49,975 bases of DNA, taken from the NCBI GenBank assembly GCA_937921505.1, contig CAKZUB010000108.1, positions 1 through 49,975 of the forward strand. Direction: 5' to 3'. A model generated the notes under the pieces. The model made no database searches, was not told where the DNA came from, and saw only the letters and a program-made list of their open reading frames with translations. The position numbers and the translations under genes are program-made. Source of the DNA: an uncultured Clostridia bacterium (lineage in GTDB: Bacteria; Bacillota; Clostridia; Lachnospirales; Cellulosilyticaceae). The stretch's first letter is position 1. Every line of letters starts with the position of its first letter. This document shows, piece by piece, positions 1 to 8,087 of this stretch.

Positions 1-944
1 TAAGATGCGAAAAGTTCATGCCATGCATTTTCCTGTGCTGAAGCTTCTTTGTTAAAATCTGTCATATGTGCTTTAACAGCATCTTCTACAAAGAACTCTT
101 GATCATGATGCTCAAGGAATGTTCGCATTTCACAAATATTATCTAGTCCTAAAGGTTCACCATGTGCTGCAGCTTTACCTTGTTTTTTAGGACAGCCGTA
201 GCCTATTTGGGTTTTGACTTCAATAAAGCTTGGCTTATCAAAGTTTGCTTTAGCAGCAGCCAGAGTCCCTGATATAGCTTCAAGATCATTTCCGTCCTCA
301 ACGACAAAAGTTTCAAAGCCTTGGGCTTCAAATCTTGCTCTTACGTTTTCTGTAAAGGCAATCTCCGTTGCGCCTTCTATTGTAATCTTATTAGAATCAT
401 ATAAAACGATAAGCTTACCAAGTTTAAGCGTGCCCGCAAGCCCAGCTGCTTCATAAGAGATCCCTTCCATCAAGCAGCCATCACCAACTAAAGCATAAGT
501 ATAATGATCTACAATAGCATAGTTTTCCTTATTAAAGTGCTCTGCGAGGTATCTCTCAGCCATTGCCATCCCCACTGCTGATGCAAGACCTTGTCCAAGA
601 GGTCCCGTTGTTGTTTCTACGCCTATAGTATGGCCGTATTCAGGATGCCCTGGTGTTAGACTTCCTTCTTGTCTAAAACTTTGAAGGTCTGTAGCTGTTA
701 AGCCATAGTCAAAAACATGAAGCAGTGAATAGATAAGTGCTGAACCATGACCTGCTGATAAAACAAAACGGTCTCTATTTTGCCATGTTGGATTTTTCGG
801 ATTATGTTTCATGTGATCTGCCCATAATGTGTAGGCCATAGGTGCCGATCCTAGTGGCAGCCCTGGATGCCCTGAATTAGCTTTTTGTACAGCCTCAGCT
901 GCTAGTACACGAATCGTATTAATCGTCTGTTGCTTGATATTCAT
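1..944 (-). CDS. tkt: Transketolase, N-terminal part (cut by window edge)
   Basis: Transketolase is a thiamine-diphosphate enzyme that moves two-carbon ketol units between sugar phosphates in the non-oxidative pentose phosphate pathway. About 314 residues are visible, the first half of a protein of usually about 660. The translation shows GHPG at residues 25-28, the GHGS segment near 65 and the diphosphate-binding GDGCLMEGISYEA stretch beginning at residue 154, all standard for the family. The start is an ATG preceded by GGAAAGGAAG. It lies 51 nt downstream of the transaldolase gene on the same strand, so the two pentose-phosphate enzymes are probably co-transcribed from the promoter at 1728-1756. 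The C-terminal half is outside the window. Confidence 0.96.
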   Translation of the reverse strand, partial: MNIKQQTINTIRVLAAEAVQKANSGHPGLPLGSAPMAYTLWADHMKHNPKNPTWQNRDRFVLSAGHGSALIYSLLHVFDYGLTATDLQSFRQEGSLTPGHPEYGHTIGVETTTGPLGQGLASAVGMAMAERYLAEHFNKENYAIVDHYTYALVGDGCLMEGISYEAAGLAGTLKLGKLIVLYDSNKITIEGATEIAFTENVRARFEAQGFETFVVEDGNDLEAISGTLAAAKANFDKPSFIEVKTQIGYGCPKKQGKAAAHGEPLGLDNICEMRTFLEHHDQEFFVEDAVKAHMTDFNKEASAQENAWHELFAS

Positions 945-995
945 GAAAAACTTCCTTTCCACTTATAGAATTTCTATGTTACTTGGCGTCTAAAA

Positions 996-1652
996 TTACT
1001 TGCTTAAATTTTTCTCAAACCCAGCCCAGTCTTGTAAGAATCTTTCGATACCAGAATCTGTAAGGGGGTGTTTTGTCATTTGCATAATAACACCATAAGG
1101 AACTGTTGAGATATGTGCACCTGCTTTAGCAGCATCAATAACATGAAGTGGATTACGTACGCTAGCTGCAATGATTTCGGTCTCAATACCATGGATCTCA
1201 AAGATTTGAGCAATGTCACTTACAAGATCCATACCCGTTCCGCCAATATCATCTACACGTCCTAGGAATGGACTTACATAAGTTGCACCAGCGCGAGCTG
1301 CAAGTAGAGCCTGACCTGCTGAGAAGATTAACGTAACGTTTGTTTTAATACCTTTAGCAGTTAAAATTTTAGTAGCTTTTAAGCCTTCGGGAGTCATAGG
1401 GAGTTTAATAACAATGTTTTTATGAATTTTAACAAGTTCTAGCGCTTCTTCTACCATTTTAGGAGACTCAAGTGAGATAACTTCGGCACTGATAGGACCA
1501 TCTACGATATCAGTAATTTCTTTAATAACTTCTTCAAACACAAGACCTTCTCTTGCGATGAGTGAAGGATTTGTGGTTACACCACAAATAACACCAAGGT
1601 CATTTGCTTTTTTTATTTCTTCAGTATTTGCAGTATCGATAAATAGTTTCAT
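996..1652 (-). CDS. tal: Transaldolase, small TalC/fructose-6-phosphate aldolase-like type
   Basis: This 218-residue protein belongs to the short class-I aldolase group of transaldolases (MipB/TalC), which transfers dihydroxyacetone between sugar phosphates or cleaves fructose 6-phosphate. It begins with the typical [13 protein letters not shown] strand and has GVTTNPSL at 24-31. The probable Schiff-base lysine is K83 in NIVIKLPMT, followed by NVTLIFS and a [11 protein letters not shown] segment that lines the active site. Length is normal for the family. It is the first gene of a pair with transketolase, and a good sigma-A promoter lies about 75 nt upstream. Whether it acts in vivo as transaldolase or as aldolase cannot be told from sequence alone; genomic pairing with transketolase favours transaldolase. 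Confidence 0.95.
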   Translation of the reverse strand: MKLFIDTANTEEIKKANDLGVICGVTTNPSLIAREGLVFEEVIKEITDIVDGPISAEVISLESPKMVEEALELVKIHKNIVIKLPMTPEGLKATKILTAKGIKTNVTLIFSAGQALLAARAGATYVSPFLGRVDDIGGTGMDLVSDIAQIFEIHGIETEIIAASVRNPLHVIDAAKAGAHISTVPYGVIMQMTKHPLTDSGIERFLQDWAGFEKNLSK

Positions 1653-1727
1653 AGTTTAAAACCTCTCTTTTTTAGAATAGAGCAGAGACAACGTGTTGTT
1701 ATGTCGTCGTGTTGTACCTACAAGTTA

Positions 1728-1756
1728 AATATAATCTATTTTAGACTATTTTTCAA
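1728..1756 (-). promoter_or_regulatory. Sigma-A promoter of the transaldolase-transketolase pair, with nearby inverted half-sites
   Basis: On the minus strand TTGAAA (1751-1756) is followed after 17 nt by TATATT (1728-1733). The roughly 70-nt leader between it and the transaldolase start contains the palindrome ACAACGTGTTGT (1688-1699) and a second CGTGTTGT copy near 1708-1715, which could be a regulator site. The adjacent GntR regulator is a natural candidate, but that is inference. Confidence 0.7.
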
Positions 1757-1782
1757 TCCTATTATATGAAAATAATAAAAAA

Positions 1783-1827
1783 AATAATCATTAGGTTAAG
1801 AGAAGCTTAACTTAATGATTATTTTTT
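1783..1827 (-). terminator. Intrinsic terminator of the GntR regulator gene
   Basis: An 18-bp inverted repeat (1783-1800 against 1806-1823, one mismatch) is closed by a 5-nt loop. Read on the minus strand it overlaps the stop codon of the GntR gene and is followed by eight T residues. A six-T run on the other side suggests it may also stop plus-strand transcripts. Confidence 0.85.
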
Positions 1828-2563
1828 AGCGGTATTGCTCAATATAAAACTGAAATTGGTCAGAACGATAAATGGCTTCAAAATATTCTATGACTACTTC
1901 TTGAGAATCAGGAAGCGTAGCAAATACCTGCCCTTTAAAGAGCATAACAGGAGAACCTTCATTAACCTGCAATTGAAGTGCAACTTCTTCATTGGCAAGA
2001 ATTGCCTCAACTGTACGTATGGCCTTATTAATCGTAATGTGATAATCCTTTTCAAGAACTTTATAAAGTGACTCTTTATTAAAGTCTATAGTTTCAATAC
2101 TAGGGACAAGATGATAAGGGATATAACTTTTATTTTTATTAATAGGAATATCATCTCCATACATTACCCGTTCCATGTAAAAAGTCTTTTCATTTTCATG
2201 TATTTCAAGCATTTTAGAAATACGTTTTGAAGGCTGCCTAATGTCACACTCTAAGATACGGGGCTTAGGCGTTAAACCGAAGCGTTTAATATCTTCACTA
2301 CAACCTGAGAGTCTAATGAGACCTTGTTCAAAGCCACGCCCTTTTACAAAGGTTCCCTTACCTTGTCTTTTGTATAAGTAACCCTCATTTACTAATTCAT
2401 CTATAGCCTTACGGACAGTTGTGCGACTTAAATGATAAGTCTGCATGAGTTTAGGTTCAGAAGGAATAGCCTCGTCTGCTTGTATAGCTTCATTTTCTAT
2501 CATATCTATAATAATCTTTTTAAGTTGATAATACATAGGTAAAAAATTGTTTTCTCTATCCAT
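1826..2563 (-). CDS. GntR-family transcriptional regulator, HutC subfamily
   Basis: The protein (245 residues from the chosen start) has an N-terminal winged helix with the GntR signature SEPKLMQTYHLSRTTVRKAI and the KRQGKGTFV wing. A UTRA-type ligand-binding domain fills the C-terminal two thirds (ERVMYGDDIPI, then KNKSYIPYHLVP). HutC-type regulators usually respond to a sugar phosphate, amino sugar or histidine-pathway metabolite. An upstream in-frame ATG at 2590 was not used: the ATG at 2563 has AGGTGG 9 nt ahead of it, and a TATAAT at 2593-2598 would put the transcript start after 2590. It lies upstream of and in the same direction as transaldolase, separated by its own terminator, so it may regulate that pair; the effector is unknown. 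Confidence 0.88.
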   Translation of the reverse strand: MDRENNFLPMYYQLKKIIIDMIENEAIQADEAIPSEPKLMQTYHLSRTTVRKAIDELVNEGYLYKRQGKGTFVKGRGFEQGLIRLSGCSEDIKRFGLTPKPRILECDIRQPSKRISKMLEIHENEKTFYMERVMYGDDIPINKNKSYIPYHLVPSIETIDFNKESLYKVLEKDYHITINKAIRTVEAILANEEVALQLQVNEGSPVMLFKGQVFATLPDSQEVVIEYFEAIYRSDQFQFYIEQYR

Positions 2564-2637
2564 ATATGTGCACCACCTGCTGTTTTTCATCCATTATAAA
2601 CTATTTTTTAAAAAAAATACAGATAATTGAAAGTCAC

Positions 2638-3177
2638 TTAAAATTTAGAAGCGTATTTATGATAATAATCAATAAGTAAAGTTAAAGCATAGTCAAAAAT
2701 AAGAAAAGCTAATTGGATTAAAAATCCTATGACTACATAATTTAAGTTAATAGTACTCGAAATAAAATACTTGGCAAGAACAACTTGTAGTTTGTTAAAG
2801 AGACTATAGCCTAGTAAAGTTTGTATAAGTATTAATAAAATAACAAAAACACTGTTAAAAAAAACAAGCTTTAGAAATATTTCTAAGATAAGAATCCTCT
2901 TTTTTTCAATAATAGACTTAACAAGTCCATAGACACCGAAAAATAAAATATAAACAAGTGCAATGTTTAAAGGAACTACAATGAGACAAAGAAAAGAAGA
3001 GCTTATATAAATCATACAAGCTATCTTAATTCCCCCTCTTATAAGACCAATAGGCACCATGAAGGAAGCTAGAGTTAACAGTGTTAAGGTATTCGTGGTG
3101 AAAATAGATGCCAGGTATAAGAAGATCATAGTAAGGGCTGTTAGCGTGCCACCTAAAGTTAAGTGCTGTGCTTTCAA
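2638..3177 (-). CDS. Small polytopic membrane protein, third gene of DUF5685 set
   Basis: A very hydrophobic protein of about 179 residues with five or six likely membrane helices and few charges between them. It starts MKAQHLTLGGTLTALTMIFL if the TTG at 3177 is used. The GTG at 3189 is unlikely because the AAGGAG ribosome binding site runs directly into it, whereas the TTG has 11 nt of spacing. The N-terminus resembles substrate-binding S components of ECF transporters and related small membrane proteins, but this is only a resemblance; no S-component signature was recognised with certainty. It follows the DUF5685 gene by 8 nt, so the two are translationally close. Function unknown. Confidence 0.75.
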   Translation of the reverse strand: MKAQHLTLGGTLTALTMIFLYLASIFTTNTLTLLTLASFMVPIGLIRGGIKIACMIYISSSFLCLIVVPLNIALVYILFFGVYGLVKSIIEKKRILILEIFLKLVFFNSVFVILLILIQTLLGYSLFNKLQVVLAKYFISSTINLNYVVIGFLIQLAFLIFDYALTLLIDYYHKYASKF

Positions 3178-3185
3178 ATTTCCTT

Positions 3186-4088
3186 TCACTCCTTCACAGT
3201 CTTTTTTTCTTTGTAATGACAGGAACTAATAACCTTTGTATAACGATCCATCATACCAAGGCTAATGATATTTTCAAGAAGTTCTTTGTTTTTATGAACA
3301 GGTAAAAGATCTAAATAGTACTTGCAGTTATAACCACAGTTTAAAATAGTAAAAGCTACAGTATCTTTAATTTGTATCAAAAGTTCCGGATAAGCTAAGT
3401 TGTTTTTATTATAAAGAAAGTTTAAAGGATTGAATTTCTCTTGTTCTATATCTTTTTGTAAATCATCCAAAGCATCAATCATATAAATCCATTTACCAAG
3501 AGCATAGCCAAAGTCAAATAAGTTTTTTCTAGTTTCTTCACTGTCTTTAGAGATATTATAGGGATACATCTTGAAAATATGAGCAACTATTAAACTAAAT
3601 GGATCACAGATTTCATCTATAGAGGAAAACATTTTTTCTTTTTCTAATAAGTAGAGGTGATTTAAGTTTTCTTGTATTACGAGATTAGTTTCTTGGATCT
3701 TAGAAGAAAACTTTTTTTTATAAGGCGCTAGTGTAAGTGCAAGCAATTTACTCTTTAAACTCCTATCATCCAAAACATCATCTAAGAGTTTGTAGTACAC
3801 TAAACTGATATTGATATTGGCAGCATAAGATAAAGCTTCATTTTCTAAAATAATGGGCTTTTTTTTAACAGGACTCGTCAGGCATTTTTTCATCTGAGTA
3901 TTTACAGGTGTGTCGCTTAGGCTATCTAACAATAGCGCCAAAAAAGTCATATCATAGTTAAGAACCATACGAGGGAGATTACCAAACTCCTTTTTTAGAT
4001 GAAAGCAGAGCCCACAATAATAGCTCTTAAAGGTTGTATACTCGTGAATTTTAAGCTCCTCCTTAAGAGGGGTTACATATCCAAACAA
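3186..4088 (-). CDS. DUF5685 family protein with two Asp-rich motifs
   Basis: This 300-residue mostly helical protein matches the DUF5685 family by its N-terminal MFGYVTPLKEELKIHEY, the YYCGLCFHLKK segment with a CxxC pair, and NYDMTFLALLLDSL. Two Asp-rich motifs are visible: LLDDVLDDRS about one third in, and IDALDDLQKDIE about two thirds in. Their order, helical setting and the K-x-x-x-N-P-L after the second recall class-I isoprenoid synthases of the phytoene/squalene synthase type; that link is my inference, not an established function. Start is TTG with AAAGGAG 8 nt upstream. It lies 28 nt after the Cys-rich gene and just before a membrane protein gene, suggesting a three-gene operon. There is no signal peptide. 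Confidence 0.85.
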   Translation of the reverse strand: MFGYVTPLKEELKIHEYTTFKSYYCGLCFHLKKEFGNLPRMVLNYDMTFLALLLDSLSDTPVNTQMKKCLTSPVKKKPIILENEALSYAANINISLVYYKLLDDVLDDRSLKSKLLALTLAPYKKKFSSKIQETNLVIQENLNHLYLLEKEKMFSSIDEICDPFSLIVAHIFKMYPYNISKDSEETRKNLFDFGYALGKWIYMIDALDDLQKDIEQEKFNPLNFLYNKNNLAYPELLIQIKDTVAFTILNCGYNCKYYLDLLPVHKNKELLENIISLGMMDRYTKVISSCHYKEKKTVKE

Positions 4089-4116
4089 TTAAAACACTCC
4101 TTTAGGTGAGATCTAT

Positions 4117-4539
4117 TTAAATACATTCAATTAAATCTCCACCCATACATTCGCAGCAAGTATCTAAGCAAATAAGATCGCAGCAACTAAAGTGACAGCA
4201 GCCATCATCACAGCAACAACAGCAGCAACCTCTCCGGCGGCGAGGATAAGGGCTTCTATAATAAGGATCACTATAGCGATGATAGCGGCTCATAAGCTGA
4301 GCTAATGTATTTTGATAGACAGTATTATCCGGATCCATAGATAGTGCAGTTTGAAGATGTTCTCTAGCTGAGTCAAACCATGTCTTATGAATAAGCAGAG
4401 AGCTGTAGAGAAAATGCCACTGGGCAGTTTTGGAAGTTATAGTCTTAAGCTTTGCTTCTGCAAAAGCGAGTTTGCCTTTCTTGGTGAGTAGGCCTATTTC
4501 TTCATAGATATTTATAGATATTGTTTCATTTAAAATCAC
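4117..4539 (-). CDS. Cys-rich TPR-like protein lacking a J domain
   Basis: About 140 residues. The middle, roughly residues 20-95, forms a TPR-like helical pair (LLIHKTWFDSAREHLQTALS, then DPDNTVYQNTLAQL). It is followed by an Arg/Tyr-rich linker and a tail with 15 or more cysteines (CCCCCCDDGCCHFSCC, ending CCECMGGDLIECI). In other Clostridia, as I recall, this tail and TPR region follow an N-terminal DnaJ domain next to a DUF5685 gene; no HPD motif exists here. Start: an in-frame GTG at 4602 has no ribosome binding site and lies upstream of a TATAAT-like box, while the GTG at 4539 has TAAGGAGA 11 nt upstream. The tail could bind metal. It is the first gene of the set that ends at 2638. Confidence 0.78.
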   Translation of the reverse strand: MILNETISINIYEEIGLLTKKGKLAFAEAKLKTITSKTAQWHFLYSSLLIHKTWFDSAREHLQTALSMDPDNTVYQNTLAQLMSRYHRYSDPYYRSPYPRRRRGCCCCCCDDGCCHFSCCDLICLDTCCECMGGDLIECI

Positions 4540-4874
4540 GGTGTAATCACTCTCCTTATAGTCTATTATACTCAAAATAGTATGCAAGTATATAGATTTC
4601 ACGTGTTTAAATTTAAATTATTCATGGTGATGCATAATGTGAAATTATTATGAGAAACAACTTTTCATAGATGAATAACTTAAGCTTATATGTTGTTTCT
4701 CTATATACATTAATAGGTTAGAAATAGAATAAAAAGTAGGATTAGCTTATAAATTTATAAAAAAGTTAAAAACCGATATAATTCGACAAAAAATAGTAAC
4801 AGCTTAGCTCTTTTTGAATATAGTATAAGAGGACATCAAGTTCTAATATATCTTAAGAAAGAGGGATGTAGAGA
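4540..4874. other. Divergent intergenic region between two Cys-rich protein genes
   Basis: About 335 nt without a gene. It holds the TAAGGAGA site and a TATAAT-like -10 box (minus strand, 4565-4570, no good -35) for the Cys-rich TPR gene. On the plus strand a TATAAT at 4777-4782 may serve the 4875 gene. A partial sigma-D-like ACCGATAT at 4772-4779 lacks a properly placed TAAA. The rest is AT-rich with no strong hairpin. Confidence 0.5.
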
Positions 4875-5510
4875 ATGCCAAAAAATGAATATGAGCAGAA
4901 TGAATTTGTAATGGATCAAAATACACAAAAGCTTATAGAAGAGGCTCAAGCTGCCTTCAACACCTTGAAAAATATTGCAAGTAAACTGCAAGCAGTTGGA
5001 AATGTAGCACAATTTACAGGTAATGAGGAAGACGATGAGTATATCGAAGACATTGCTACTTTAAGGATTGAAGATGAAGATGATGATGCATTTGACGCAT
5101 TTGACGATGAAGAGGATGATACAGATCTATCATATTATGGAAGAGACATTGATGCAGGTCATTTTGGTCATAGTGAACAGTTTGGCTTTGGTGGTGGTCG
5201 CGGATGTGGATGTGGTTGCGGTTGCAGATGCAAATATAAATATGTACCTAAACCTCAAGTCTATCCATGTGTATGTAGAAGATGTGACCTATTAAGAGCA
5301 AAGGCTTATACAAACCTAGTATTAGGTTTAAGTGATCTAAAAGATGCTTTTGATCTTTTGCCAATTGTAAAAGGAAAGTTTGAAGATGCTGTTGAGTCTT
5401 TACGAGATGCTAAAAAATTATTTAAAAAGGCAAGAATTTGCTCGATAAGATTTGGCTGCAATTTTTATTGTAGAACACGTGGTAAACGTCGCTGTAAATT
5501 TCCAAGATAA
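4875..5510 (+). CDS. Unknown charge-segregated protein with Gly-Cys repeat
   Basis: I do not recognise a family for this 211-residue protein. It has four visible parts: a helical N-terminus (about 1-45); a strongly acidic stretch (about 50-85, nearly all D and E); a short low-complexity GGGRGCGCGCGCRCK region near 108-122 followed by PCVCRRC; and a C-terminal helical segment ending in a basic Cys-containing tail (CNFYCRTRGKRRCKFPR). There is no signal peptide or membrane helix. The start ATG has GAGGG 9 nt upstream. It is divergent from the Cys-rich TPR gene, and two unrelated Cys-rich proteins facing each other hints at a shared role, perhaps metal binding or a spore structure; both are guesses. 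Confidence 0.75.
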   Translation: MPKNEYEQNEFVMDQNTQKLIEEAQAAFNTLKNIASKLQAVGNVAQFTGNEEDDEYIEDIATLRIEDEDDDAFDAFDDEEDDTDLSYYGRDIDAGHFGHSEQFGFGGGRGCGCGCGCRCKYKYVPKPQVYPCVCRRCDLLRAKAYTNLVLGLSDLKDAFDLLPIVKGKFEDAVESLRDAKKLFKKARICSIRFGCNFYCRTRGKRRCKFPR

Positions 5511-5548
5511 CGACTATAAATTATATTAGTAAGATGTTTTAAATCCTA

Positions 5549-5597
5549 AAGTAAAAGGGTAAAAGTCCTAGAAGTGAGGACCTTTACCCTTTTACTT
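5549..5597. terminator. Shared hairpin between convergent genes
   Basis: A 21-bp inverted repeat with a single mismatch (5549-5569 against 5577-5597) sits between the ends of the 4875 gene and the minus-strand editing hydrolase, whose stop codon lies inside the right arm. There is no long T run, so efficiency is uncertain, but position and symmetry fit a bidirectional terminator. Confidence 0.75.
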
Positions 5598-6797
5598 ACT
5601 TAAAGTTTGATTAATTTTCATAAAAGCATAATCAATGGCAGAAGAAAGGTTAGCGGTATCTTTGCCGCCTCCTTGAGCTGAAAAGAAGCTTCCACCACCT
5701 TTACCGTCGACTAACGTTAGTGCATCTTTTAAAAGGTTTCCCATATGCACTTTTTTAAAATCTTTTGAGCACATAAATATAAGGTGTGCAGTAGCCTCAT
5801 TTTTTACACCAAAGAGCGTAATAACATCCTTAGTTTGAGTCAGTTTTGAGGCAAGTAGTGTAATATATTTAAGATCAACATCTGAATAGATAGATTTTAC
5901 TATATGAACATGCTTAATTTTTTCACTGGTATTTAGCAAGTCTTGTACCTCGTAGTCGGCTACCTGTGATTTGAGTTTTTTATTTTCAGTAGAAAGCTTA
6001 TTAAAGTCTTGAGTCAGTTTTTCAATCTTTAGTAGGGCATCTTTTTCACTACATTTCAAGACGCTGCATAGGGATAAGGCAAAGTTATCTTTTGAAAAAT
6101 AGTCGTAGGTAGCTCTTTTACCACACAAAAAATATATTCTCATACCACTCTTGTATTTTTCCCATTTAAGAATCTTAATCATTTGTACTTCAAGAGTAGA
6201 AGCGGGATGAGTACCACAACAGGGGTTTATATCTAAGTCACCAATTTTAATCAGTCTGATCTTCTCACTCGTTTGTGGCAACAACTTTTTTAGAGGTAAT
6301 TTTTTGAGTTCTGATTTAGAAGGATACAGCGTTTCTACTGGGATGTTAGCAAATAGTATTTCATTAGCAAATAGTTCTACTTTTTGAATCTGAGAAGATT
6401 CTAAAAAGCAATCAATATCAATAGTTAGGGTATCTTCGCCTAAATGAAAACCTATTGTATGACAACCAAACTTCTCAAGAAAACAAGCTGAAAGGATATG
6501 TTGTCCGAGATGCTGCTGCATAGAGTCAAATCGTTTTTCCCAATCTAATAGACATTTTGCTTTGTGAATTTTTATAGGTTTTTTAGGACTAACATGGTAG
6601 ATATGTGCATCATGCTCATAGACTAAAGAGATAGGACAGTCCTCTATAAAGCCCGTATCGCTTGGTTGCCCGCCACCTTCTGGATAAAAGCAAGTTTGAC
6701 TAAGCTCAATATGGAACATATTTTCTTTTTCTATAACTGAAATAATTTCAGCAGTGAATTCTTTTTGGTAGACGTTTTCATAAAAAAGTTTTTGCAT
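5592..6797 (-). CDS. Alanyl-tRNA editing protein (AlaX-L type) with DHHA1 domain
   Basis: A 401-residue stand-alone relative of the alanyl-tRNA synthetase editing half. It hydrolyses mischarged Ser- or Gly-tRNA(Ala). The N-terminal barrel has FYPEGGGQPSDTG (38-49), and the zinc-binding editing core has H96 and H100 in QQHLGQH plus C193/H197 in NPCCGTH. A coiled region near 260-290 leads to a C-terminal DHHA1 domain with GKGGGSFFSAQGGGKD. All metal ligands are present, so it should be active. Length fits the long AlaX form. The start ATG has AAGGAG 9 nt upstream. It stands alone on the minus strand, convergent with the 4875 gene and divergent from the cytidylate-kinase-like gene. Confidence 0.93.
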   Translation of the reverse strand: MQKLFYENVYQKEFTAEIISVIEKENMFHIELSQTCFYPEGGGQPSDTGFIEDCPISLVYEHDAHIYHVSPKKPIKIHKAKCLLDWEKRFDSMQQHLGQHILSACFLEKFGCHTIGFHLGEDTLTIDIDCFLESSQIQKVELFANEILFANIPVETLYPSKSELKKLPLKKLLPQTSEKIRLIKIGDLDINPCCGTHPASTLEVQMIKILKWEKYKSGMRIYFLCGKRATYDYFSKDNFALSLCSVLKCSEKDALLKIEKLTQDFNKLSTENKKLKSQVADYEVQDLLNTSEKIKHVHIVKSIYSDVDLKYITLLASKLTQTKDVITLFGVKNEATAHLIFMCSKDFKKVHMGNLLKDALTLVDGKGGGSFFSAQGGGKDTANLSSAIDYAFMKINQTLSK

Positions 6798-7017
6798 GCA
6801 TTTGAACTCCTTTTAGGTTTTTATATAGTCTTCTAAATGGATTATAATATAGAACAGCAAAAGATAATAGAGCAATGACTAGAATGAGATGATGATAAGA
6901 ATAGGAGATAAATAAAAAGAATACCTAGAATTATAGTGATAAAAGCTTGAAAACATAGTAAAATAAAAAGAGACGAGTATGTTTTAATACCCAAAATATA
7001 TATGAGGAGGGGTTTTT

Positions 7018-7614
7018 ATGAGAGAAAATCAAACCTATGTAGTCACTATAAGCAGACAGTTAGGTAGTGGAGGATCTTATATAGGGCAAAAGATTGCAGG
7101 AATGCTAGAGATTAAATATGTAGATCGGGACATATTACTCCGCTCCGCCGAAGAGATAGAAGACCCGGAGTCCTTCTGGAGGGGATTTGTAGCTAATTGC
7201 TCTTGTAGTTGGCCTTATGTACCACCAAGTTATATTATGCTAACAGAAGATACGCTACATGATAAGTTCAGGGTAATGATGCAAAGGGTAGCTAAGGAAC
7301 ATAGCTGTGTGATTGTAGGGCGGTGTGCTGGATTTATCTTAAGTCAACATCCAAAAACGATTAATATTTTCTTGTATGCAGACAAAGAATGGCGCATTAA
7401 CAGAATACAGGAACTCCATGGGCTTACAGAAAAACAAGCAAAAAAAGCAGTAGATAAGAATGATTCGGAAAGAGCTAATTACCATTATTTGCATACTGGT
7501 GAAAAATGGAAAGATGCAACACAATATGACCTTTGTATTGAGACAAGCAAGATAGGCCTAGACAAGGCAGAACAAATCGTTATAAACTATATCAAGAAAT
7601 GCCTTGAAGAATAA
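7018..7614 (+). CDS. Cytidylate kinase-like family protein
   Basis: A 198-residue P-loop protein. It starts with VVTISRQLGSGGSYIGQKIA, the Gly-rich nucleotide-binding loop (about residues 13-24) in the form typical of the cytidylate kinase-like family. There follow VDRDIL, a VGRCAGFIL strand-turn near 102, and a lid region with RINRIQELHGLTEKQAKKAVDKNDSERANYHY. The true cytidylate kinase (cmk) has different spacing, and proteins of this family usually have undefined substrates. The start ATG has GAGGAGGGG upstream. It leads a likely operon with two unknown genes (spacing 17 nt and then a 1-nt overlap) ending at the terminator near 8763. Substrate unknown. Confidence 0.88.
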   Translation: MRENQTYVVTISRQLGSGGSYIGQKIAGMLEIKYVDRDILLRSAEEIEDPESFWRGFVANCSCSWPYVPPSYIMLTEDTLHDKFRVMMQRVAKEHSCVIVGRCAGFILSQHPKTINIFLYADKEWRINRIQELHGLTEKQAKKAVDKNDSERANYHYLHTGEKWKDATQYDLCIETSKIGLDKAEQIVINYIKKCLEE

Positions 7615-7631
7615 TATTCGGAGGAAAAAGA

Positions 7632-8087
7632 ATGAAGATTACGTGTACAAAAGAAGAATTTAAATCTCTTTTAGATTTAGTTTATGCAGGCAACGTGCTT
7701 ATTAATAGTATGAGAAGTCAAGAAGAAAGAATACAGGAGTATTCTCAGATGGAACAAAATATATTTGCCATGGCAAAAGACTTTGGATTTGAAGAGCTCA
7801 TAACGTATGATGAAGAATTCAAAGAATATACGCCTACAGCAGCATATGAGGAAAATGGTGTTGATGAATATATAGATGCTTATGATACCCAAGTGTTTTG
7901 GGAAGAACTTGTTATGAGACTTGCAAGAAGAGATGCGCTTAATTATGTAGGAGATGTAGACACAGATATGACTAAAGCACAACTCAAAGAGATGCAAATG
8001 AACTTAGAAGAAAAATATGGACAAGAATTTGAAGAAAATAATCTTATGAATCTTAAGCTTGTTAAGTTAGAAGAAGAGCATAGCTAA
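7632..8087 (+). CDS. Unknown acidic protein
   Basis: A 151-residue soluble protein I cannot assign. It is rich in Glu and Asp with predicted helices throughout, including SMRSQEERIQEYSQMEQNIF and VFWEELVMRLARRDALNYVG. No signal peptide, membrane segment or metal motif is visible. The start ATG has GGAGG about 7 nt upstream. It follows the cytidylate-kinase-like gene by 17 nt, and its stop codon shares one base with the next start (TAATG), so the three genes are probably co-translated. Function unknown. Confidence 0.8.
   Translation: MKITCTKEEFKSLLDLVYAGNVLINSMRSQEERIQEYSQMEQNIFAMAKDFGFEELITYDEEFKEYTPTAAYEENGVDEYIDAYDTQVFWEELVMRLARRDALNYVGDVDTDMTKAQLKEMQMNLEEKYGQEFEENNLMNLKLVKLEEEHS

Noticed and set aside
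4772..4779. Second sigma-D promoter (ACCGATAT)
   Set aside because: The first base differs and the TAAA boxes lie at 10 or 18 nt instead of about 15.
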